Assembly: GCA_030425385.1 (NCBI GenBank)
Contig: JAUIAH010000028.1
Span: forward strand, 1-64,000
Source of the DNA: Verrucomicrobiia bacterium
GTDB taxonomy: Bacteria; Verrucomicrobiota; Verrucomicrobiia; Verrucomicrobiales; DEV007
DNA length: 64,000 nt
Direction: 5' to 3'
The position numbers were made by a program, and so were the translations under genes. Shown here piece after piece: positions 9,622-18,098 of this stretch (position 1 is the stretch's first letter; each line of letters opens with the position of its first letter). Below the pieces are notes generated by a model, which did no database searches, was not told the DNA's origin, and worked only from the letters and a program-made list of their open reading frames with translations.

Positions 9622-11224
9622 TCTCCACCTGCATGGGATCTTCGGCATTCTCCGGATGGCGCAGTTCTAACACTGCCGTGAGTAAAGTCGTGCGCTTTGT
9701 CAGGATCCGTGTCTCTACCAACTCAACCAATGTGCGCCCTACCTCGCTGTCCCGTTTGGAGTAGCCGTAGAACGACATGCCCTTCTCGGCTGGATCGAGC
9801 AGTTCCCAGCACTGGTAGACTTCCCGATCCATGAATTGGTAATTGTAATAGTGCCCCGGACGAAGAACGGCGAGGAGCACCGCTGGCGTGCTGTCTTCGC
9901 GCAAGCGAAAGCTTTCCCAAGGCACTTCCTGCCACAGTTCCGCGTATTCCCAATCGACGAGATACTCCCCTTCCTTGGTCACTTCTACGAGAATGGCGCG
10001 CTTCTCCTTGATAGGCTCGATCTCGACCAGGGCCAGGACCTGAGGGATGTCGTTGATGATCTCAAGGTTTGCCTGCAGCAGGGCGTAGTCCTTGTTCCAT
10101 CGAAAGCGCTGGGTCTCATGCATCTTCCGCATCTTGGGTGCCATCAACCCGGGCAATCGAATGTGATCACGTTGCGCCTCCCAATTCTCTGCCCCAATAA
10201 ATCCATCTAACACAGCCTCCAATTTATCGAAATCAGGTGAATCGTAGAGCGCCTCATCCACGAGGCTTTCTTCCTTAGGAGGCTCAGGCGCCAGCCGATG
10301 AATGGAGGCCACCATGACCATTCCGAGCAAGGCAAAGGCTGCCGCCCACACCCCCCAGCCCACGGATCCCCATAGCTTCGATCGGAACCGACCATCCTCG
10401 GAAAAGAACACCTTCCCCAAGCCTGGAATTCTCCGGACATCATCAATCACGGCTCGGCCTTCGTCGAACGTGACGACCGTATCTCCCAAATCGAAGGCAT
10501 TCTTGCCCCACCCACTCGACACCGATGCCATCGCCTCGCTCATTTCTGCCGGGATGGGCACTGGCCCCGCGTCGGCAGGGCGCACGTGCAAGGGCACGCC
10601 CTTTCCTCCTCCCTCTGTGGCAAGCTCTTCAGGCAAGACGTTTGGTTTCTCGCGGTCCAGATCTACCTGAAATCGCCGTCCAACCACGCTCTTCTGAGCT
10701 GAACCGATGGCATTGGCCACAAATTCCACCAGGAACTCTTTGTTAGAGTCGATGTCGATGGGCAACGCCTCCAAAGTGGAAGTCGCCAACTGGAGCATGT
10801 CCTCATGCGTGGGTGGCTGTCCCATTTCCACGCCATGCTTCTGCCGCAAACGGAGGGCCGTCTCCAAGATGACCAGGGACTTGAGAAACAAATCAGGATT
10901 CGATTGATAGGTCACCCGCTCTTGCGGCAACGGCCCATTTGCAGCCACTCGTGGAGCAGCATCTCTCGGAATCGGACCAGGAGCAGCGCCAGCCGCCGCA
11001 CGCACCTCCACGGGAGCCTCCGCCGCACGCACCTCCACGGGTTCCACCATCCCCTCAGGAATCCGCACCCGCGTCGCCTCCGCACGGCGCGCTCGGGCTT
11101 GCCGACTCAAGGCAACGGCCTCTTCGGGCTCCCAATCACCCAGATCCAAGGCATCAGAGTCAGCCGCGGCCGACGGCGCGGGCGGCTTTGGTGGTTTCTG
11201 CTTCTTCTTGGATCGCCTGGACAC
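9581..11224 (-). CDS. Membrane-anchored protein of unknown function
   Basis: About 547 residues. The N-terminus is basic and rich in Pro and Ala (RRSKKKQKPPKPPAP), with a low-complexity Ala/Glu/Val linker to about residue 110. One membrane helix (WGVWAAAFALLGMVMVA) lies about 60% along, and an extracytoplasmic charged domain follows. I chose GTG 11224; a TTG at 11269 in the same frame would lie against the upstream hairpin. No family is recognised. Confidence 0.68.
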   Translation of the reverse strand: MSRRSKKKQKPPKPPAPSAAADSDALDLGDWEPEEAVALSRQARARRAEATRVRIPEGMVEPVEVRAAEAPVEVRAAAGAAPGPIPRDAAPRVAANGPLPQERVTYQSNPDLFLKSLVILETALRLRQKHGVEMGQPPTHEDMLQLATSTLEALPIDIDSNKEFLVEFVANAIGSAQKSVVGRRFQVDLDREKPNVLPEELATEGGGKGVPLHVRPADAGPVPIPAEMSEAMASVSSGWGKNAFDLGDTVVTFDEGRAVIDDVRRIPGLGKVFFSEDGRFRSKLWGSVGWGVWAAAFALLGMVMVASIHRLAPEPPKEESLVDEALYDSPDFDKLEAVLDGFIGAENWEAQRDHIRLPGLMAPKMRKMHETQRFRWNKDYALLQANLEIINDIPQVLALVEIEPIKEKRAILVEVTKEGEYLVDWEYAELWQEVPWESFRLREDSTPAVLLAVLRPGHYYNYQFMDREVYQCWELLDPAEKGMSFYGYSKRDSEVGRTLVELVETRILTKRTTLLTAVLELRHPENAEDPMQVEIMDVVEKSPLRRH

Positions 11225-11268
11225 GGTAAGGGGAATGTGAATGGTCGTCGCGCGGCCTGGAAAGCACA

Positions 11269-11294
11269 AGGGCGGACCCGCAGGCCCGCCCTTG
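11269..11294 (-). terminator. Hairpin between the PEP-CTERM gene and the downstream gene
   Basis: On the minus strand AAGGGCGG and CCGCCCTT pair around a GC-rich loop. It lies just after the PEP-CTERM stop codon and is followed by only a short T-containing run, so it may terminate partially. Confidence 0.5.
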
Positions 11295-11320
11295 GCGAAA
11301 GTGATGTGAACGACGCTCGA

Positions 11321-11986
11321 CTACCGGCGGCGGCGAGCTGCCAACCCGAATCCGAGAAGCAAGAGCAACGCGGAGGAAGGCTCTGGGATAGGTGTGGTCG
11401 AGAAACTGATGTTGTAGTTTCGAGTTCCCAGGACACCAACACCGAAATAGTCACTGTAGGTTCCTCCAAAAGAAGAGAGATCACCAGCTTCTCCAGTCCC
11501 GGTGGGAGGCGCAGCGTTCCCTCCTGCACCCAACTGGCGCCATGCATGCTCTATCGGAATTCCCACATCCGAACCACTTGGAGCTGTGGTGCCCCACTTA
11601 ATCGCTTCGCTACTCGCAGCGAAACCCCAAAAGTAAGTTCCGGCGGACACTGTTCCAGGATTCCAATCTGCAAAGGTTCCTCCACCAGACTTTGCAGGAC
11701 CTGCGGAAACAACCTCCCAGTCTCCAGTTGTCGTTGATGCCTGGAAAAGAAGTGGCGTCACACTACCGCCAGCTCCCTGTGCCGTAGGACCCTCAGAATA
11801 CGACCATTCATCGATCACGAAATCGCTTCCCTCTGAAAAGCTAGAACTCAAGAACAGATACTCGGCACTTCCGTCCACGTTGTCGTTACTAGCAGTGTCA
11901 ACTAAACCATACACAGTAGCACCACTTGCTGGAAGGGCCGTAACACCTAAGAGAGCAGCCAAGAACAGGAACTTATTCTTCATCAC
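11321..11986 (-). CDS. PEP-CTERM sorting-domain protein
   Basis: 221 residues. An N-terminal signal peptide (residues 1-23, ending PASGA) is followed by a Gly/Ser/Thr-rich secreted domain. The C-terminal sorting signal PIPEPSSALLLLLGFG plus RRRR is the hallmark substrate signal for exosortase-type processing. It is presumably exported with exopolysaccharide or to the envelope. The matching exosortase is not in this window. Confidence 0.9.
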   Translation of the reverse strand: MMKNKFLFLAALLGVTALPASGATVYGLVDTASNDNVDGSAEYLFLSSSFSEGSDFVIDEWSYSEGPTAQGAGGSVTPLLFQASTTTGDWEVVSAGPAKSGGGTFADWNPGTVSAGTYFWGFAASSEAIKWGTTAPSGSDVGIPIEHAWRQLGAGGNAAPPTGTGEAGDLSSFGGTYSDYFGVGVLGTRNYNISFSTTPIPEPSSALLLLLGFGLAARRRR

Positions 11987-12108
11987 TCGGAATCGTGAGC
12001 CATCGGTTCCCGCTTGGCAAGCCCGATTTCACAGATTTCGAGCCCGAATGGGTCTGCTCGCCTCGGCGGTGCTTGGCGAGTCTCAAAGTTGCGGCTAGGG
12101 TCCGCGCT

Positions 12109-15100
12109 GTGAACGCACAATCCCGGTCTTTCCTGGTCTTCTGGATCGCTTGCCTCCTTGCTCCCCTATCCGCAGCGCCGCCCGATCTCCGCCCACAAGA
12201 GGGTTTGCGCGAGAATCCCTCCCAATCCCACGCCCTCAAGGGAGCCCGCGTGGTCGTCCGCCCTGGCGACGTTCTTGAGAACGGCACCATCATCGTCCGG
12301 GACGGGCGCATCGAAGCCGTGGGCATTGATTTGCCCGTGCCTGCGGACGCGCGGGTTTGGAATCTTGAGGGGAAGACCCTCTATCCGGGCTTCATCGATC
12401 CCTACGCAACCTTTGGCCAGACGAAGGCACCTGAGAAACCGGTCGACGCCGCCACTTGGCATCCACAGATCCACGCCGCCGAGGCCGTCTTGGATCACGT
12501 ACGCGTTTCCGCGGAGGACCTGAAGAAGCGTCGGGAGCTTGGCTTCACTTCGGCCCACCTCGTCCCCACTAATGGCATCTTTCGAGGTCGGGGCGCGTTG
12601 CTTCAGATGACCGATCCGCAGGAGCCGACTTTCGTCCTTCAACGCGAGGTCGGACAACATCTGGCCTTTGTGACTGGAAGCGATTATCCCAAATCCCTCA
12701 TGGGCTGCCTCGCTCTCATCCGGCAGACCTTGTCAGACGCTCGTTGGTACCAGGCCTATCGTCAAGCCTACCGTCAGCGCCGCCACGAAACCCGTCCTGG
12801 TGAGCGGGAGGCTCTGACTGCCTTGGGCCCTGTGGTGACGAAACGCCGCGTGCCCGCCTATTTCCGTATTGGAAACGAGGCCGACATCGATCGCGCGCTT
12901 TCCCTCAGTCAGGAATTCAAGCTGCGCCGGATCTTGGTCGATTCCGGCCATGGCTACCGCCGCTGGCAACGCCTCAAGCGGTCTGGCACTGATCTCATCC
13001 TGCCGCTTCGTTTCCCCGAGACGCCAGCCGTGGAAGATCCCGACCGCGCCTTGGATGTTTCGTTAGAGCATCTGCAGCATTGGGAACAAGCCCCCGCCGG
13101 GCCTGCGCTCTTGGAGAGGCAAAGAATTCCCTTTGCTCTTTCCACCCATCAGTTAGATGACCAGCTGCAGTCCTTCTGGCCCAATGTGAGGAAAGCGGTG
13201 AAGCGCGGATTGTCCGAGGAAGCCGCTCTCAAAGCTCTCACACAACACCCCGCGCGTTTGTTAGGAGAAAGCGAACGTTTGGGAGCGATCGAATACGGTC
13301 GCCTGGCCAACTTGGTCGTTGCGGAAGGCAACCTCTTCCGGGACAAGGATGCTAAGATTCTTCAAGTTTGGATCGAGGGCCACCCGTGGCACGACACCTT
13401 GGAGGAGAACACGACGTCGGCAGCCGGCCACTGGCGCACCGCCTGGACGGGCGTCGAAGGTCCCGAGTCCTTTCAGTTGCGCCAGGACGGCAAGAAACTG
13501 ACCGTTGAATTGGGAGGCGATGAAACGGAAGAACCGACCAAAGCGGAAGTGAAACGTCCCGGGAGAAACGAACTCCTATTCACTCTCCCCGCCACTCTCT
13601 TTGGGGCATCAGAGGGCAAGGTGCGCCTGAGTGCCTATCAGAACATCCAGACAATTGTTGGTCAGGGTGTCCTTCCCGATGGCTCGCGTTTCACCTGGTC
13701 CGCTCGGCGTGATGGCGAAATTCCTATCACAAATACTGAAACCAAGACCGTGGAGAAGTCAGAACCCTCGACGGCGGAAATGTCTCCCTTTGAGCAGTAT
13801 CCTGCCGGAGCCTTTCCTGGACGCGGCCCAGGGATGAACCCCTTGAAACGTCGCGTCTTCATTAAGAATGCCACCGTGTGGACTTGCGGGCCACAAGGGG
13901 TCTTACAGAACGCCAATGTCGTCATTGATGAAGGCCGCATTGTGGCGGTGGGGCGCGACATCCAGCCGTCGAAGCGCTCCCATGTGATCGATGGCACGGG
14001 CAAGCATGTCACGCCTGGCTTGATCGACTGTCATTCACACACGGCCATCAGCCGCGGCGTCAATGAAGGCTCACACGCCGTGACCTGTGAGGTGCGTATC
14101 GGTGATGTCATCGATCCGACCGACATCAATCTTTACCGCCAACTAGCGGGCGGCCTCACCGTGGCCAACCTGCTGCACGGGTCGGCCAATCCGATGGGCG
14201 GGCAGAACCAGGTCATCAAACTGCGCTGGGGTCAGAACGCCGATGGCTTGAAATTCAAAGGAGCCAAGCCCGGAGTGAAATTTGCTCTGGGTGAGAATGT
14301 GAAGCAAGCCAACTGGGGCGACCGTTTCACCACACGCTATCCTCAATCGCGCATGGGAGTGGAGCAACTCATGCGGGACACCTTTCTGGCGGCACGCGAA
14401 TATGGCGCCCGCAAGCAGTTGCATACCGAACAGGAGAAGGCCATGCCTTTCCGCACGGACTATCGCATGGAGGCTGTGTTAGAAATTCTTCAAGGCGAAC
14501 GTCTGGTGCACATCCACTCCTATCGGCAAGACGAGATCCTCATGTTTGTCCGGCTCGCACAGGAATTCGGATTCACCGTTGGCACATTTCAGCACGTGTT
14601 AGAAGGTTATAAAGTGCCCGAAGCGATTGCTGAGATCAATGCTGGTGCTTCTAGTTTTAGTGATTGGTGGGCATACAAGTTCGAAGTCTACGATGCGATC
14701 CCTCACAATGGTGCCCTCCTGCATCAGGCTGGCGTCCTGACCTCTTTCAATTCCGATGATGCGGAGCTCGCCACCCGCTTGAATACGGAGGCCGCCAAGG
14801 CGGTGAAGTATGGAGGCGTGCCTCCCGGGGAAGCCTTGAAGTTTGTCACTCTCAACCCAGCCCTACAGCTCCGCATTGCTCACCGTGTGGGTTCGTTAGA
14901 AGCTGGCAAAGACGCTGATTTCGTCATCTGGAGCGGACCGCCGCTGTCCACTCTGAGCCGCTGCGAAGAGACGTGGATTGAAGGCACCCGCTATTTCCAT
15001 CAGACCAGTCATCGCGAGCGCATGGTGTGGGTGGAAAGGGAACGACGGCGATTGATTCATCAGATCCTCACCGAGAACGACACACCTTCGAAAGACGAGA

Positions 15101-15273
15101 AGGCCTCCGAAGGGAAGGAGAAGGAGAAAGGCGATGAGGCACCCATGGATCTCGCACGGCGCCTTCGCCTCCTCAGTCCCTGGGGCCAATACGAACAGAT
15201 CGATCATCAAGCCCTCTACCATGATGGCCAAAGCCTCCACGTCTGCACCGGCTGTTATTGTGATTTCCGCTAG
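12109..15273 (+). CDS. Secreted tandem amidohydrolase
   Basis: About 1054 residues. The frame opens at 11995, but GTG 12109 puts a clean signal peptide (SFLVFWIACLLAPLSAAP) at the N-terminus. There are two amidohydrolase-type modules. The first (about residues 45-440) has LEGKTLYPGFIDPYA but lacks the metal-binding HxH. The second (about 580-1020) has GLIDCHSHTA and a late FNSDDAEL, so it looks catalytic. The pair probably arose by duplication with decay of the first site. The next amidohydrolase starts four bases later, so the two likely form one operon. Confidence 0.82.
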   Translation: MNAQSRSFLVFWIACLLAPLSAAPPDLRPQEGLRENPSQSHALKGARVVVRPGDVLENGTIIVRDGRIEAVGIDLPVPADARVWNLEGKTLYPGFIDPYATFGQTKAPEKPVDAATWHPQIHAAEAVLDHVRVSAEDLKKRRELGFTSAHLVPTNGIFRGRGALLQMTDPQEPTFVLQREVGQHLAFVTGSDYPKSLMGCLALIRQTLSDARWYQAYRQAYRQRRHETRPGEREALTALGPVVTKRRVPAYFRIGNEADIDRALSLSQEFKLRRILVDSGHGYRRWQRLKRSGTDLILPLRFPETPAVEDPDRALDVSLEHLQHWEQAPAGPALLERQRIPFALSTHQLDDQLQSFWPNVRKAVKRGLSEEAALKALTQHPARLLGESERLGAIEYGRLANLVVAEGNLFRDKDAKILQVWIEGHPWHDTLEENTTSAAGHWRTAWTGVEGPESFQLRQDGKKLTVELGGDETEEPTKAEVKRPGRNELLFTLPATLFGASEGKVRLSAYQNIQTIVGQGVLPDGSRFTWSARRDGEIPITNTETKTVEKSEPSTAEMSPFEQYPAGAFPGRGPGMNPLKRRVFIKNATVWTCGPQGVLQNANVVIDEGRIVAVGRDIQPSKRSHVIDGTGKHVTPGLIDCHSHTAISRGVNEGSHAVTCEVRIGDVIDPTDINLYRQLAGGLTVANLLHGSANPMGGQNQVIKLRWGQNADGLKFKGAKPGVKFALGENVKQANWGDRFTTRYPQSRMGVEQLMRDTFLAAREYGARKQLHTEQEKAMPFRTDYRMEAVLEILQGERLVHIHSYRQDEILMFVRLAQEFGFTVGTFQHVLEGYKVPEAIAEINAGASSFSDWWAYKFEVYDAIPHNGALLHQAGVLTSFNSDDAELATRLNTEAAKAVKYGGVPPGEALKFVTLNPALQLRIAHRVGSLEAGKDADFVIWSGPPLSTLSRCEETWIEGTRYFHQTSHRERMVWVERERRRLIHQILTENDTPSKDEKASEGKEKEKGDEAPMDLARRLRLLSPWGQYEQIDHQALYHDGQSLHVCTGCYCDFR

Positions 15274-15277
15274 AACC

Positions 15278-16594
15278 ATGAAGCCCATTCCTTTCCTCAT
15301 CCTCCTCGGTCTCCTCACCACTTCTTGGGCCAATGACATCCTTCCAGGGCACGATCCAGGGAAACCGATCGTCTTGCGAGGGGGCACCATTCACCCCATC
15401 AGCAGCGCCCCACTCACAGACAGCAAGCTCCTAATCGAGGCGGGTCGCATCACTCACCTCGCGCCTCTCACAGAGACACTACTAGGCGAAGAAGACGCCA
15501 TCGTGATCGATTGTGAGGGTCAACATGTCTATCCAGGTTTGCTCTCTGCCAATGGCGTGCTCGGCTTGGTCGAGATCAATGCCGTGCGCGCTACCCGTGA
15601 CTTGCAAGAGCCTGGGTTGATCAACCCAAGCGTGCGTGCCGAGGTCGCGGTGAATCCCGATAGCGAATTGCTGCCTGTCGCGCGCGCCAACGGCATCCTC
15701 ACCTCACTCAGCGTGCCTCAGGGTGGCCTCATCTCTGGAAAGTCTGCCCTCATCCACTTGGACGGTTGGACCTGGGAAGAGATGACCGTGCGCGCTCCCG
15801 TGGGCATGCATCTCCGCTGGCCACGCATGCGCCACAGCTCGACCGCGACGGACGAGTCGCGCAAGGCCCAACGCAAACGCTGGGAAGAGAGCCTTGAGAA
15901 GCTCGACCAGTTCTTCGACGACGCACGCGCCTATCAACGGGCCAAGGCCGCACCACGTCCTGACTTTCGATCAGACGTCCGTTTCGATGCCATGTTACCC
16001 GTCTTGGAAAAGCGTCTCCCACTCTACGTGCATGCGTTAGGTGCCATCGAGATTCAGAAAGCCTTGCAGTTTACCCAAGCGCAAGAGGTGACCACCGTTC
16101 TCGTTTCTGGGCAAGACGTCTGGCGGGTGGCCGATCTCCTCAAAGAACGCGACGTCCCTGTCATTCTCACCACGGTGCAAGAACTTCCCCTTCGCCGTTG
16201 GGAAAGTTACGATCAGGCCCACCGCGTTCCTGGCTTGTTAAAGCAAGCAGGCGTCCGCTTCTGCATCGCCAACGGCGAGGGCAATACTTCGGGAGCGAGC
16301 AATGCGCGGAACCTTCCCTACCTTGCGGCCTCGGTCGTCAATGAAGCCTTCTCCGCCGAGGACGCGCTGCGTTCCATCACCCTCTCCGCAGCCGAGATCC
16401 TCGGTGTCGGCGATCAACTCGGATCGCTGGAGCCTGGCAAAGAAGCCACGCTCATGATCACTGATGGCAATCCCTTGGAGATCACCACCAACGTCCAGCG
16501 AGCCTTTATTCGTGGCCGAGAGATCGATCTCTCCAGCAAGCACACCGAACTCTATCAGAAGTATCTGGAGAAACAACGCCGCGCGGATCCATGA
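15278..16594 (+). CDS. Secreted amidohydrolase-like protein
   Basis: About 438 residues from ATG 15278, which gives a signal peptide MKPIPFLILLGLLTTSWA. The amidohydrolase fold is visible: VLRGGTIHPI, VYPGLLSANG, and a C-terminal ITLSAAEILGVGDQLGSLEPGKEATLMI composite-domain signature. The usual HxH after PGL is replaced by SANG, so metal binding and catalysis are doubtful. It resembles the first module of the upstream gene and may be a paralogue. Confidence 0.8.
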   Translation: MKPIPFLILLGLLTTSWANDILPGHDPGKPIVLRGGTIHPISSAPLTDSKLLIEAGRITHLAPLTETLLGEEDAIVIDCEGQHVYPGLLSANGVLGLVEINAVRATRDLQEPGLINPSVRAEVAVNPDSELLPVARANGILTSLSVPQGGLISGKSALIHLDGWTWEEMTVRAPVGMHLRWPRMRHSSTATDESRKAQRKRWEESLEKLDQFFDDARAYQRAKAAPRPDFRSDVRFDAMLPVLEKRLPLYVHALGAIEIQKALQFTQAQEVTTVLVSGQDVWRVADLLKERDVPVILTTVQELPLRRWESYDQAHRVPGLLKQAGVRFCIANGEGNTSGASNARNLPYLAASVVNEAFSAEDALRSITLSAAEILGVGDQLGSLEPGKEATLMITDGNPLEITTNVQRAFIRGREIDLSSKHTELYQKYLEKQRRADP

Positions 16595-18066
16595 ACCCGC
16601 TCCAGTCCTATCACTCCTACCAGAGTTTGCCGCCGCTCGCGGGTGTAGGAACCTTTGAAGAGGCCGCTGCCGAGGGCCTTGGGGTGCAAGAATGTGTGCG
16701 CCGTCTGAAACGCTACCACTACGGTTTCCAACGCCTCTGGCAGACAGCCCTGGCACGCATCGCCTCCGAGCCCATCTACGAGATCAAGATGGGTCTCAGT
16801 CACCATGCGCATCTCGCCGCCGAACACATCGGCGCGCTCCGTGCCCGCGTCGCCGAGATGCGCCACCCACCTCTCGGACTCGACATCGTGCCCGATGCGC
16901 ACCTGCAGCGTTTCTTCGACGAGATTCTCGGCACCTCCGATCCTTTCGCTTATTTGTCAGGACTCTATCAGCACGCCCTACCGGCTCTGAGACGCGGCAT
17001 CGAGCGGCATTTGGACGAGACGAATCCCCTCGCCGACGCCCCCAGTGTGCGCCTTCTCAAACACGCCCTCACAGAAATCGATGCCATGCTTGTCTGGGGC
17101 CAGGAAGCCAGCGCTCGGCTTCGCGAACACGCCCCCGAGGACACGAAGATGGCGGTAGATGTTTGGTTAGGTGAGTTGGAAAGCTGGTTGCGAGCGGCGG
17201 GCGATCTCGATGGCACCCAAGAGCGCCCTGACACACCCCTACCCGAGCCTCGACACAGCGCTGTGCCGTTTGTCTTTGATCGTGTCCCGGCGCGCGATGA
17301 ACGCTTTCCGGACCCCTACAATATGGGCGTGCACGCGGAAGCATTTCTGCACGACGAGCGCTTCGCCGACCGCGACAAGGTCCTCATGATGTACTACCGC
17401 CGCCTGCGCGAGATCGATGTCCCCGAGATGATGGCTCCCATTCTCTACGAGATGCTCCAAGCTGCGGGCGATGAAGAACGCGGTGGGCATCCGTGGTTGT
17501 TTTATCAGGAAATGACCCGCCAACTCTGGGACGAAGCGCGCCACGCCATGATGGGCGAAGTCGGTTTCGCCAAGCTCGGGATCGACTGGCCCAAGCTCGT
17601 GCGCATCAATTTCACCTGGTCCAAAGGCCTCAACGAGCAGCTCACCCCGAAAGAGCGCCACGCCGTTCTCTGGTACATCGAGCAAGGGCAGATGGGTAAA
17701 TCAGGCAAACGCTATGAGTGGGAAGTGGGCCGCGATTCCGAAGATCCCTTCGCCGAACTCATCCAAGACTACGACTGGGCGGACGAAGTCTTGCACGCCC
17801 GCATCGGCCGCGATTGGTATGTGCAAGGTTTCGATACCGTTCACGAAGCGGCGGAATACGGAAGCGCCTGCTGGGACAAGGTGATGTCTGACTGGCACGC
17901 CTGGAAAGCGCAAGGCCTCACAGAACACTTCAATTGGTGGCCCGCCCTCTATCAAGAGGCATGCCGGCTACGAGGCGAAGATCCTGACACAACCACGGAA
18001 TCCTTTGACACCTCCTACGCCGAAACCCGCGCCGACCTCCAACGCATCGCCGCCGGATCAGGCTAG
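16591..18066 (+). CDS. Putative ferritin-like helical protein
   Basis: 491 residues, overlapping the previous gene by four bases (ATGA). It is mostly helical, with no signal peptide or membrane helix. An E-x-x-R-H pattern (DEARHAMMGEVGF, near residue 313) and acidic/His pairs such as MGLSHHAHLAAEHI resemble ferritin-like di-iron proteins. Several Trp/Tyr-rich stretches follow. The function is not known. Translational coupling suggests a job related to the secreted hydrolases, though it appears cytoplasmic. Confidence 0.65.
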   Translation: MNPLQSYHSYQSLPPLAGVGTFEEAAAEGLGVQECVRRLKRYHYGFQRLWQTALARIASEPIYEIKMGLSHHAHLAAEHIGALRARVAEMRHPPLGLDIVPDAHLQRFFDEILGTSDPFAYLSGLYQHALPALRRGIERHLDETNPLADAPSVRLLKHALTEIDAMLVWGQEASARLREHAPEDTKMAVDVWLGELESWLRAAGDLDGTQERPDTPLPEPRHSAVPFVFDRVPARDERFPDPYNMGVHAEAFLHDERFADRDKVLMMYYRRLREIDVPEMMAPILYEMLQAAGDEERGGHPWLFYQEMTRQLWDEARHAMMGEVGFAKLGIDWPKLVRINFTWSKGLNEQLTPKERHAVLWYIEQGQMGKSGKRYEWEVGRDSEDPFAELIQDYDWADEVLHARIGRDWYVQGFDTVHEAAEYGSACWDKVMSDWHAWKAQGLTEHFNWWPALYQEACRLRGEDPDTTTESFDTSYAETRADLQRIAAGSG

Positions 18067-18098
18067 CCGTAGGGGTGTCAACTTGCCAACGCGCACCC

